This document shows, in pieces, positions 1-8,378 of a DNA stretch of 9,258 bases. The first letter of the stretch is position 1. Every line of letters begins with the position of its first letter. This DNA is from Lachnoclostridium sp. UBA933. Its GTDB lineage: Bacteria > Bacillota > Clostridia > Lachnospirales > Lachnospiraceae. The stretch is from assembly GCA_002293545.1 (NCBI GenBank), contig DBDL01000005.1:19920-29177 (forward strand), in the 5' to 3' direction. The notes under the pieces are model-generated. The model ran no database searches. It was given only the letters and a program-made list of their open reading frames with translations, and was not told where the DNA came from. The position numbers and the translations under genes are program-made.

Positions 1-682
1 TTGAAAACGTATGGATTACCGTGCATTCACTCCGGAAATCAATCAAGTAAGCGAGCATCTGTAATAATTTCTTTTTATAGGTTTCGGTAAATGCCTTGCT
101 CTTACCCAACCGGCGTAGTTCCTCCTTGTAACTTCCGTCCGCCAGCTTCCCAATAATGTTCTGTTCGGCCTCTGCTTTCAGGAATAAATCAATCGCCCTG
201 CCGGAATATTTAATATCCCGGTACATTTTAAAATACTCTCTTGGGAAATACCCCTTTTTGATACGAGTAACATTATCAAACATGTCGGCAAAGGAAAGAT
301 ACTCAACAATCCTCATATATCGGCTGTTAATTTTATCATACAGCCGGTAATCCAAGTGATGGTATAAAATAACATCCGCCTTGTTTCCAAAAGGAGATAA
401 ATACTTTAAAAACAAATAGCCGTAAATCGAATGTTCCCATAGGTTATTTGCTTCATGTTCTGCCACATTCTTTAGATTCTCCACTTTATACAACCCAAAA
501 TCATGTAAAATTCCAAGCATCGTAAAATCTACTATGTCTTTCTCGGAACACAGACACTCATATTTCAACATTTTATACAAAATGTATCCAACAATTTCAC
601 CGTGGTCTGCAATACTGGGATTCGCAATGCTTAACGTTTTCCGTATGATTTCAGATACATCCATGCTGTAGATTATATTCAT
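1..682 (-). CDS. HD / HD-GYP-type phosphohydrolase, C-terminus beyond the window
   Basis: The frame is open from ATG at 682 to the left edge (227 residues visible, no stop), so the 3' end is missing. The ATG has AGGTGA about 5 nt upstream and is the first good start after a strong promoter. The visible part is an HD-superfamily metal-dependent phosphohydrolase domain. It shows H27, the HD pair at 60-61 (GILHDFG), H84 (WEHSIYG), the HH pair at 108-109 (LYHHLDY) and D133 (FADMFDNVT), with HD-GYP-like spacing. The GYP tripeptide that normally follows HH is absent (HHLDYRLYDKINSRY). Near the edge, IDFRSECTVIHT (about 214-225) resembles the lead-in to a second HD-GYP domain in tandem clostridial proteins. 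I infer a degenerate N-terminal HD followed by a cyclic-di-GMP phosphodiesterase-type HD-GYP outside the window. The protein would be cytosolic, since no signal peptide or membrane segment is seen. Family assignment is fairly firm; the substrate is not. Confidence 0.8.
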   Translation of the reverse strand, partial: MNIIYSMDVSEIIRKTLSIANPSIADHGEIVGYILYKMLKYECLCSEKDIVDFTMLGILHDFGLYKVENLKNVAEHEANNLWEHSIYGYLFLKYLSPFGNKADVILYHHLDYRLYDKINSRYMRIVEYLSFADMFDNVTRIKKGYFPREYFKMYRDIKYSGRAIDLFLKAEAEQNIIGKLADGSYKEELRRLGKSKAFTETYKKKLLQMLAYLIDFRSECTVIHTFS

Positions 683-717
683 TTTATCACCTGTTCATTG
701 CGGTTCAAGATGATTTC

Positions 718-746
718 ATTATACACTATCAAATGACATAACTCAA
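718..746 (-). promoter_or_regulatory. Sigma-70-type promoter of the HD gene
   Basis: Read on the minus strand, a -35 of TTGAGT (746-741) and a perfect -10 of TATAAT (723-718) are separated by exactly 17 bp. The expected start of transcription is near 711, leaving a leader of about 28 nt to the ATG at 682. It lies downstream of the terminator at 774-804, so the HD gene is probably transcribed independently of the giant gene. Confidence 0.75.
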
Positions 747-773
747 CCTTTTTATCCCTGAATTCTTCCGGCA

Positions 774-804
774 AAAAGCCGGGAATTTCCTATTCCCGGC
801 TTTT
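774..804 (-). terminator. Rho-independent terminator of the giant gene
   Basis: This is a perfect 13-bp inverted repeat (AAAAGCCGGGAAT / ATTCCCGGCTTTT) with a 5-nt loop. The paired A and T runs flanking the GC core give a T-tract in either direction, so it can work bidirectionally. It lies about 60 bp past the stop of the giant gene and before the HD gene promoter. No convergent plus-strand gene is visible that would need it. Confidence 0.88.
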
Positions 805-813
805 GCTTCTCAC

Positions 814-856
814 TAGGGTGTGTCTGAAAACTCATTCCTGTCATCTGAACACCCTA
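814..856. repeat. 43-bp palindromic element, copy 1 (downstream of giant gene)
   Basis: The element starts TAGGGTGTGTCTGA and ends ACACCCTA. The outer 8 bp are perfectly inverted; the inner part is imperfect. It matches a second copy at 8415-8455 in the same orientation at about 35 of 41 aligned positions, with an uninterrupted shared stretch of 20 bp beginning at the C at 813. It begins 10 bp after the stop codon of the giant gene and precedes its terminator, so it should be in the 3' untranslated RNA. Both copies are bounded by TA dinucleotides, as expected for a small inserted palindromic or MITE-like element, though no transposase is present. Confidence 0.75.
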
Positions 857-866
857 ATTATTTATT

Positions 867-3800
867 TTATTTCTTCTTTCGTATCCGGTATGTCCGTTTC
901 ACAACCGGGCTGCCCTTACAGCCTTTCTTCATTGCCATGATACGGAGAGTCGTGGTTTTCGTGATTCTGATTTTTTTACGTTTGCGCGGTCTGACCTTGG
1001 TTTTTGATTTTTTATTGGGTCTTTTCCCGTTCGTGGTATAATACAGGGTAACTCCACGCGCGGCTTTCAGGTTGATCTTTGTCCCTCTCTTGACCAGCTT
1101 TGACTTGGGTACTTTTGGTTTCGCCGTCTTGATGGTATATTTTCCGGATACCACCGAACTGTTTTTATACCCTTTTGCCGCTGCCATAAATTTTAGTACC
1201 GATGTCTTTTTGATGGTTACTGTTTTGCCGTTTTTTACAGACTTTGACTTCGTTGTCGGTTTTTTTCCGTTTGTGGTATAGTGGATTTTTGCACCGGAAG
1301 TCTTGCTGCTCAGCTTCACCTTTACCCTCTTGGTATACGTTCCCGCTTTTTTGCCGGCTTTCGGTTTTGCAGCGGTTCGGGCTGCCGGCGACGAGGAAGC
1401 CGAAGGGCGTACCGGATTGCCTTTTGTAACCGTCAGCGGCAGTGTCTTGGAAAGTCCGGTATCGGGATACACAACCTCTATATTTGTCCTTCCCGGATTT
1501 ACCGCGGTAAGCTCTCCCTCGGAGTTTACAACCGCAATGCTGTCATCCTCAACGGAATACAAAAGCGAGGCCTTGAAGAATCTCTCCGGCTGGGCGGCAC
1601 CGTTTAATTTCATGGATTCTCCCGGTTTCATGGAGATTTGATTGCTGTTATTGCCTATCACGATATCAACCGGACGCCGGACGGTCAGATCACATATGGT
1701 ACTCCCCAGTGACTCGACGGTATCGGGCAGGTTTAGTCCAAACGTCATGGAAGCGAACCGGTCTAAATCATCCAGATCAATCTTGATGTTTTCCTGAATC
1801 TCTTTCGTTTGTCCGGGTTCAATCCTTGGAATTTTTATCGTCCCCAACGTGAAATTTTCATCTTGCGTTGACCGGATCACTTCTGCCTCAAACGCATCAC
1901 TTGTTTGATTGCCGTTGTTGGTAATCTTACCGGACATCAGGGCACCGGTCAATGATTGTGCGGCTGCCGTGAAGCCGGAGAAGGTAAGTTCGGACCCGGA
2001 AAGTACAGGGAGTTCTTCTCTGACCTCATCGGAGGTTCCATTCTCTTTGACCGTGACAACAATTTTGTCCGTGTCCTTGACTGTAACCGGAAATGAAAAT
2101 TCTTTTGTCTTCCCCGGCAGAATATGTTCGCCGCTGCTGACGGTTTCTAAAACGTCAGAACCATTGGAAACAGAAACTTCATAACCCTTCCCGGCGGCAA
2201 GACCATTGTTCTTAATCTGAAAAGATACTTCTGTGTCGTCGTTCGGATACGTTTTATCAAAACTCAGGTTTTCAATTCCTAAACTGTTTCTCGGTACGAA
2301 ATCCACCGAGATCAGCTTATTGGAAGAATATTCGACATTTTCGCCGTCCCAGCTCTGGGTATACATGTTACTGACCATCGTCATACCGCCGTTCCCGGAT
2401 AAGTCCACATCAATTTCGTCTAATATCAGACCCGGCGTATTTTCATTAAATTTAGTAATTTTGACGGCATCACTGAATCCAGATTCATCGGCACCGTCTT
2501 CTCCGCCGTCATTCACATAAACGGCACCGTACAATTCTTTTCCTCCGCTGTTTTCTTCGTCATATGCCTCATCTGTCCAGAAGATATAGTCATTCCCGTC
2601 GTCGCCGTGGAGGATAATATGGTCAGCCAGCCCGCTGAGCTGACGCTCACCGTCCACATCATACCGATGGCTGTTGAATCCGACACCTGTGTCCTCCTTA
2701 ATATTCCGGAACAGGTTATCCAGGGATTCTTCCGCTTCCGGCTCTTCATCCCCTTCCGGCTGGGTGATCAGATTTTCGTCAATATTCATCCGATTGATTG
2801 TGTTGGCGTCCGTTGCCCATGTAAGCTGAAGATCACCACCCAGCACATTGAGCTTGGGAACGGTTTCGGCATGATAAGAATCCGTGATTGCTGCCGCATC
2901 CCATGCCTTGTCTTCAGTGATGTCATATGCACCGATATAGACATCCCTGTCCTCCGAGGTTTCCAGATTATTATCACTGTCGTAGGTGAACGCATAGATT
3001 GAAACCGGCTCCTGATTGATTTCTTTCGTAAAAACGGTAAAGTCGATAATAAGCGGGTCGTTAGCACCCGGTACCTTAACATCCACAAAACGCTCTTCTT
3101 CCCATTTCGTTCCGTTAAAACCCTTGAAGCACATTGTGGTGTATGTCGTGTCCAGACCTGCCAGCTGTGCCAGCTTTTCTTCGGTATCATCGCCGGACAG
3201 ATTCGCCTGTACCTGTCCGATATCCCGCTTCATATAATAGGCAATCAATTCATCACCGTCCGGATTAAAATTGATTTCGGGATTGATGTCCATATACTGT
3301 TCTTCGGAAGAAGCTTCGTCCGTCAAACTCTGAACCGAACCGAATCCATTTCCGGAAGTATAGGAAGTATACTTAATATCAAGACTTTTCAGCACTTCCG
3401 ATGCATAACCAATCTTTTCTTTTTCATCCTCCGGAACTGCTCCGAATATCTTTGATGCCTCGGACCACGAGATGTATACCGAACCGTCCTTGGATTTATG
3501 CAGTTTGGGATATGCCGCCGTATAGCCGGATTTACTTATTTGCTCCGGTTTGCCCCAAACTCCCTTTTTGTCGCAGACGGCTGCCATAACACGGGTTCCG
3601 TTGACTGTATGGGACCCGTCGTTATCCAAAAAGACCATCAGTTTTTCTCCGTCTGGCAGTACGGCAATTTGCGGTTTGGCACGTTCGGCAGCATTTTCTT
3701 CCAGTATATGATAGCCGACCGGTTCGGGTACGGCACGTGCCGCAGGGGTGTCTGCCACCCATTTAGACTTTGTCGCTTTATAAGTACGCAGGGCAGCCGA

Positions 3801-6800
3801 AACTTCGGACGGTCCCGCCGCTTGCATACGGGATTTGGCGGTAACATCCTCCGGCTTTACACCGGCATACACGCCGATTCCGCCCAAAGGAATTTTGAAA
3901 GAATACTCAATAGAAAAGACAGCCAAATCCAAACCGAATCCGCCTTCAAACAGGAAGTACATTCCGTCGTTTTTTATCCCCGCCTGTTTATTTGCCGTCC
4001 TTGTGGCATCACCCAGCGCCACTCGTCCATATACTATAATAGAAGCAAATCCTCTGGCTCCCAGTATGTTGCATATACCGACACCAACCGTGACTTTTCC
4101 GCTGACTGTGGCTTGAAAGGAACTATTCGGGTTATACATTTCAAGAACATTATAATCTTCGACAAGGTCATCGGCGGCAATATCCGCAACATCATCCTCG
4201 GAGTCATCTCCCTGATGGGATCTGTAGTTTCCGGTAAATTTTGCTTCCACAGTTCCTGTCAGATTCAAATAACAAGGTATCCCATAGATAACCGTATAAA
4301 AAGTTTTCCCAATACTGAACGAGCCGCCGACCAGGTACGACCCTCCGGCAAACACATATTTTTTCTGATCCGGGTCCCATTTCCAGTCGAATCCAAAGCC
4401 AAGCGTAATCGACCAGCGTATCATAGGTTCCTTAAACATGTTATTCAGTGAGTCTTTGTCCACATCGTCTGTTGTGCCTTTCATCTCCTTGACTTCTTCC
4501 TCGCTTAAAACCCCTTGTTCCGCCAAAAAATCGGCAAGCTCATCAATCGCACTATACTCCTTGCGATCCTGTTCCCTGCCTTCATTCATCTTTGCTTTCA
4601 CGCCCTCCAGCAATTGCAGTGAACGGGGCATTTTGGGGTATTGATAACCAAAATCCACATTGTCGGTATAGTCGGGATGTTCGATTGTATACCCGTTTTC
4701 ATCCACATTGCTGCCTGTTCGGCGAGTCAGCTTCAAATCAAAATAGTTGGAGGAGATATTCAAACCGTCCAGCAGAGGAACCGATGTTTCGCTTTCCCCC
4801 TCTTGTCCGAATTGGGCATGTACCGGTTCTTTATAATCGGCAACAAACCGCAGACCGGTATAACGCATAGGAAATGAGCTTTCTACAGATGTCGTCTGTG
4901 TGCCGGTTTCATTTCCCTCGTCGTCATACAGGGTGGTTGTTATCTCCCGGTCATTGGCATCCACCAGTTCCACATAAAGCAAATCCCCGGAACGAATCTT
5001 GTCCTCTAAGTCGAGCTGGGTAGTGAACACTGTCTGCCCTTTTGCCGACGCTTCTGTTTCTGCCTGCAGTGTCTGCATCTCGTCATTTTTCGTATAATAT
5101 TTCACCCTTTTTACACCCTGGTCGGATGAATTGAACGACACTTCCAGTGTGACATTCAGCTTACCGCCGACCAGACTGACCGTATCTTTTGAGTTCCCGT
5201 GCAAGGTGTTGTTTATATTGCTCTCATATTCATAACTGATCCATTCGCACCGGACCGTGTTTGATGATTCCTGCATCACCTGAATTCCGCCGGCACTGAA
5301 CAGATAACAGGGCGCGGTTACCTGTTTGTCGGTCACTTCAAAAGTATCCGGATCGACTTCCTGCTCGGTAAACTCACGCTCCTTGGGTGTACCTTCCCCA
5401 AGCAGGGTAACGTACCGGGGTGTCTTTGTATACCCGTTGTCAATCAAAACCGAAATCACATCGCCGGGAACCGCCTTAATACCGGCAACAGTAAACTTCC
5501 CGTCATCCTCCGAATCAGCACTGTACCGTGCAACATACCGTACCGGATTGTTCTCTTTCACTCCGGTGGCAATATAAGAATTCGCCGTAACGGTCACCCG
5601 CCCTGCCGGAACCGTTTCCGGTTCGATCTTGTTGGCTCCGTACCGGATCGCACTGTCTATGTAATAAAGACTGCCCGAATATTCAAAATACCGGTAGTCT
5701 GCCGGATTGATCTCTTCGGCTTCTATCGTAACCACATTTTCATCCCGGCGTCCGCGCGCCAGGAAATCCAGTTGATAGCCGTTGATTTTTTTATCTTCCC
5801 CAACAAGGGAAAAACGGGCACGGTATGTTTTCCCGTCTTTGTTTACAGGCACGACGCTGATTTGATGAAGCTCGTCAATATTTGCCTTGTCTGCAATAAT
5901 CATCTTACCCTTTAAATCATCGGACAGCTTGCTGTCGGAAATCAGCCCCTGCACCTGAAGCTTCGACCGGGCGTCTTCACTCATTTTGATTTCAATGCAG
6001 TTGGCATCCGAAAATTCAGGCCGTATCGTATAGCTCCCCTCCTGCAGTGTTTCCGTAATACTGAAATCATAATTACTGCTGTCCCTTACCGGAGAACCGG
6101 TCAGATTGCGCTGAACCAACCGGTACGCAGCGGGATACCAACCGTCTTGCGTCGCTTCGGGTTCAAGATGAAACATATCCCCCGCATGGAATGTATGGGT
6201 TCCTGCCGAAAGGCGGCTGTCCTTGAATTTTCCGTGCGAATCGGACTGAATCGTTACCTGCACGTCAATGTGCTTATAGATCGGCTTGATTTTGACGGAG
6301 ATGGAATCATCCGCACCATCCGGCACAGCTCCGGCTGCATCATGGATCTTCTTCGTAAAATCCGAATCAAATGTTAAACTCATCTTTTCCGCATCGACTG
6401 TAAAGGAGTGATCCTTACCGGAGGTATCCTTAACCGTAATCTGGTACTGATCCAGATACCCCCTTATCATCTTGCTTCCGGCATAGTCGTAAGGTTCACT
6501 GTTAAAGTCGATGGTTTCCTCCGCCGGAACCTCCAGACTTGAATTTTTTGTATTTGCCAGTCTGAACTGCGCGGGCCGTATTGACTGTGTGGTGCCGTCG
6601 GCTCTTTGATAGGTCATTTCATCCGGCTGTTCCACGCTGACATTAAATGTTCTGTACATCAGTGCCATACCAAAAACCTGAAGCCCCATAATGGGATTGC
6701 GGACATTTCCGTCTTGTTTCAGTTTAACGTATATACGCTTCATTCCCGTGAGGCGTTTTCCCGAATCACTATCCCGAAGCAAAAGGGGATTGGAAATTTT

Positions 6801-8366
6801 CTTGTCAAAAGAATCCGCCGATGTAATTTTATAACTCGTTTTTGAATTAACGTAGTATTCGACCGTATTCGCACCGGAAGAATTTGCATTTAACGACCAG
6901 TCAAAAACTCCGTACTTAAAATTATCCATTGTGATATTGCTGGGATAGAGAGTGATATTGGAACCGTCCGCCCCCCACTTGCCATTGAAATAAAGAAGCC
7001 AATGCTGCTGACCTCCGTTTTTGGAAGCACACCCGTCACTTTTTTCATGCTTATTTGCTTTGGAATTTGTATGGTGATAGGCACCGCTCGCCTGAGGACT
7101 GCCTCCGGTCTGTTTATCCCAGGCGTTTTTTTCTGCAAAATAATACTCTCCCCAATTACGTCCGTTACTCACTAGCAATCCCCATCCATCTCCTTTATCG
7201 GGATGTGCGGTAATCTCATATTCCGTATTGCGTACCGTCACCGACTCCGGATTCCCCCACTCGTCACTGGATGCGGCTGCAGCCGCCCTGACAGGCTGAT
7301 AACCCTCCGACGCATAGGAGGGTTTGAATTTCTTCTTTATGACTTCCCCGCGGTCGGCACCCATAAAGCCGTACAAATCCACCGAAATGGTCTTGGCTTT
7401 TTTGGGAATATCCAGCGTAACACTCCGCTCGGTCACATAGGGCTGAAATTCCACACGGGTTTCTTTTCCTCTCCTGCCATCCTCTCTTACCGCATTCACC
7501 ATAACAGTAGCGACGCTGTGAGGTGCGCCTTTCCGGGTAATCTTCGCAACAACGCCTGCTTTCGTATCCGAAACACCGGACAGGCTAATGACAGACCGTG
7601 CCTCTTTCCGGTTGTCCTTAATCGTAATGCTGCAGTTGACGACCGCAGACAGCTTGAGCGGGTCCGACGGATCGGACAATACCAGGTCAAAAGATTTGTC
7701 CCCCTGCGCCTCCTTGCTTTGAAATGTTTCAAACGTAATCCTCTTTACCTTTTCCCCTTTGTCAAACTCAATCAGGGTGGAGGAAGATACCGGCATATCC
7801 TTGCCCGGATCTGCCCCTATCGCCTCAAATAGATTCATGTCGGCATTGGGAGCGGATACCTCTCTGGATTCTTTCCCCAAGGAGTTCTCCCGCTTCTCAG
7901 CCAGCTTGCTCTTGGGAGTGTCTGCGTTTTTTTGTCCCTGAGCCGTCCTTTCCATCATTTCCTGAAAGTTCTCAACCGGCTCGTTTGCCCCGACGCCGAG
8001 ATTTTCAGCCGCCAGCTCCAACAGGTTTTTTTCCTGCTTAAAAACCTCGGTCTTGTATTTGGAATCGTCGATTTTGTAATCTTCTCCGTATCCGGCGGAA
8101 ATGTCAATCGTTTTTAGTGCAACCGATGCCGGACTGCTCATGTCACCCTTACGGTAAACGGTGGCGATATACCTGCCGGAATTCTTAACGGCGGTACTGG
8201 CAGTACCCATAACGGCATAGCTGTCACCGTCGGCAATGTCTATCTTTGCTTTCATAACCGGAAGTAAAATCCGGTCGGCGGCGGCACCCGCAGGCGAAGC
8301 AAACGGCGGTACGATTGTTGTCAGCATTGTAATACAGAGAATCATTGCTATGATGCGTTTTTTCAT
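867..8366 (-). CDS. Giant secreted multidomain surface protein (about 2,499 residues)
   Basis: The start at 8366 is chosen because it has AAGGA with 7-nt spacing and begins directly with a signal peptide (MKKRIIAMILCITML, likely cut near SPAGA-AAD, residue 28). An ATG at 8393 would add nine charged residues and has no ribosome site. Domains by pattern, numbered from 8366: Calx-beta-like 43-252, interrupted at 101-193; beta-sandwich 256-346; aromatic/His-rich 361-511; beta repeats 691-791; carboxypeptidase-regulatory-like 921-991; Ig-like 1059-1151; helical acidic 1247-1313; glycine-rich amphipathic beta 1316-1503; probable seven-bladed propeller 1551-2021; CARDB-like 2031-2109 and probably 2126-2216; BIG2-like 2233-2314; Pro/Ser/Ala linker; two chitobiase/FN3-associated-type repeats 2341-2413 and 2421-2496. 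No LPXTG, C-terminal membrane helix, SLH or dockerin is seen. The basic acid-free tail may hold it to wall polymers. No catalytic motif is recognised. An adhesin or glycan-binding role is inference; the secreted modular architecture is firm. Confidence 0.93.
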   Translation of the reverse strand: MKKRIIAMILCITMLTTIVPPFASPAGAAADRILLPVMKAKIDIADGDSYAVMGTASTAVKNSGRYIATVYRKGDMSSPASVALKTIDISAGYGEDYKIDDSKYKTEVFKQEKNLLELAAENLGVGANEPVENFQEMMERTAQGQKNADTPKSKLAEKRENSLGKESREVSAPNADMNLFEAIGADPGKDMPVSSSTLIEFDKGEKVKRITFETFQSKEAQGDKSFDLVLSDPSDPLKLSAVVNCSITIKDNRKEARSVISLSGVSDTKAGVVAKITRKGAPHSVATVMVNAVREDGRRGKETRVEFQPYVTERSVTLDIPKKAKTISVDLYGFMGADRGEVIKKKFKPSYASEGYQPVRAAAAASSDEWGNPESVTVRNTEYEITAHPDKGDGWGLLVSNGRNWGEYYFAEKNAWDKQTGGSPQASGAYHHTNSKANKHEKSDGCASKNGGQQHWLLYFNGKWGADGSNITLYPSNITMDNFKYGVFDWSLNANSSGANTVEYYVNSKTSYKITSADSFDKKISNPLLLRDSDSGKRLTGMKRIYVKLKQDGNVRNPIMGLQVFGMALMYRTFNVSVEQPDEMTYQRADGTTQSIRPAQFRLANTKNSSLEVPAEETIDFNSEPYDYAGSKMIRGYLDQYQITVKDTSGKDHSFTVDAEKMSLTFDSDFTKKIHDAAGAVPDGADDSISVKIKPIYKHIDVQVTIQSDSHGKFKDSRLSAGTHTFHAGDMFHLEPEATQDGWYPAAYRLVQRNLTGSPVRDSSNYDFSITETLQEGSYTIRPEFSDANCIEIKMSEDARSKLQVQGLISDSKLSDDLKGKMIIADKANIDELHQISVVPVNKDGKTYRARFSLVGEDKKINGYQLDFLARGRRDENVVTIEAEEINPADYRYFEYSGSLYYIDSAIRYGANKIEPETVPAGRVTVTANSYIATGVKENNPVRYVARYSADSEDDGKFTVAGIKAVPGDVISVLIDNGYTKTPRYVTLLGEGTPKEREFTEQEVDPDTFEVTDKQVTAPCYLFSAGGIQVMQESSNTVRCEWISYEYESNINNTLHGNSKDTVSLVGGKLNVTLEVSFNSSDQGVKRVKYYTKNDEMQTLQAETEASAKGQTVFTTQLDLEDKIRSGDLLYVELVDANDREITTTLYDDEGNETGTQTTSVESSFPMRYTGLRFVADYKEPVHAQFGQEGESETSVPLLDGLNISSNYFDLKLTRRTGSNVDENGYTIEHPDYTDNVDFGYQYPKMPRSLQLLEGVKAKMNEGREQDRKEYSAIDELADFLAEQGVLSEEEVKEMKGTTDDVDKDSLNNMFKEPMIRWSITLGFGFDWKWDPDQKKYVFAGGSYLVGGSFSIGKTFYTVIYGIPCYLNLTGTVEAKFTGNYRSHQGDDSEDDVADIAADDLVEDYNVLEMYNPNSSFQATVSGKVTVGVGICNILGARGFASIIVYGRVALGDATRTANKQAGIKNDGMYFLFEGGFGLDLAVFSIEYSFKIPLGGIGVYAGVKPEDVTAKSRMQAAGPSEVSAALRTYKATKSKWVADTPAARAVPEPVGYHILEENAAERAKPQIAVLPDGEKLMVFLDNDGSHTVNGTRVMAAVCDKKGVWGKPEQISKSGYTAAYPKLHKSKDGSVYISWSEASKIFGAVPEDEKEKIGYASEVLKSLDIKYTSYTSGNGFGSVQSLTDEASSEEQYMDINPEINFNPDGDELIAYYMKRDIGQVQANLSGDDTEEKLAQLAGLDTTYTTMCFKGFNGTKWEEERFVDVKVPGANDPLIIDFTVFTKEINQEPVSIYAFTYDSDNNLETSEDRDVYIGAYDITEDKAWDAAAITDSYHAETVPKLNVLGGDLQLTWATDANTINRMNIDENLITQPEGDEEPEAEESLDNLFRNIKEDTGVGFNSHRYDVDGERQLSGLADHIILHGDDGNDYIFWTDEAYDEENSGGKELYGAVYVNDGGEDGADESGFSDAVKITKFNENTPGLILDEIDVDLSGNGGMTMVSNMYTQSWDGENVEYSSNKLISVDFVPRNSLGIENLSFDKTYPNDDTEVSFQIKNNGLAAGKGYEVSVSNGSDVLETVSSGEHILPGKTKEFSFPVTVKDTDKIVVTVKENGTSDEVREELPVLSGSELTFSGFTAAAQSLTGALMSGKITNNGNQTSDAFEAEVIRSTQDENFTLGTIKIPRIEPGQTKEIQENIKIDLDDLDRFASMTFGLNLPDTVESLGSTICDLTVRRPVDIVIGNNSNQISMKPGESMKLNGAAQPERFFKASLLYSVEDDSIAVVNSEGELTAVNPGRTNIEVVYPDTGLSKTLPLTVTKGNPVRPSASSSPAARTAAKPKAGKKAGTYTKRVKVKLSSKTSGAKIHYTTNGKKPTTKSKSVKNGKTVTIKKTSVLKFMAAAKGYKNSSVVSGKYTIKTAKPKVPKSKLVKRGTKINLKAARGVTLYYTTNGKRPNKKSKTKVRPRKRKKIRITKTTTLRIMAMKKGCKGSPVVKRTYRIRKKK
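879..1352 (-). repeat. Two C-terminal chitobiase/FN3-associated-type repeats in the giant gene
   Basis: Two units of about 75-80 residues lie in tandem. Each has the core [IL]xYTTNGK[KR]P, then a KSK stretch, a KxTxxLxxMA strand, and ends with a YxI strand. The family (CHB_HEX_C_1 / Fn3_assoc) normally reads YTTDGSxP; here the acidic Asp is replaced by Asn-Gly-Lys. The duplication is also visible in DNA, where CCGTTCGTGGTATA at 1027-1040 resembles CCGTTTGTGGTATA at 1267-1280. The second unit has diverged toward Arg (KVRPRKRKKIRI). Confidence 0.75.
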
Positions 8367-8371
8367 TTTTT

Positions 8372-8378
8372 CTTCCTT
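8372..8378 (-). promoter_or_regulatory. Ribosome-binding site deciding the giant gene start
   Basis: AAGGAAG on the minus strand ends 5 nt before the ATG at 8366, with the AAGGA core 7 nt away, an ideal spacing. The two ATGs further upstream (8393 and 8387) have no such motif, because the sequence before 8393 reads CTGCGTACCGC. The site therefore favours the shorter protein. Confidence 0.75.

Noticed and set aside
814..856. Terminal inverted repeats of a complete insertion sequence spanning the window
   Set aside because: Both elements are self-contained palindromes in the same orientation, and no transposase or integrase is encoded between them.
870..1000. A sortase signal or C-terminal membrane anchor on the giant protein
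   Set aside because: There is no LPXTG-like motif and no hydrophobic stretch before the end; the C-terminus is polybasic (YRIRKKK) after a folded repeat.
3498..4451. A 317-codon plus-strand open frame, the longest on that strand
   Set aside because: It lies wholly inside the giant minus-strand gene, has no ribosome site, and its translation is Cys/Arg/His-rich without domain character. It is an antisense shadow of a GC-biased reading frame.
7203..7832. A 209-codon plus-strand open frame
   Set aside because: It is antisense to the N-terminal domains of the giant protein, has no start signals, and has a composition typical of a reverse-complement frame.
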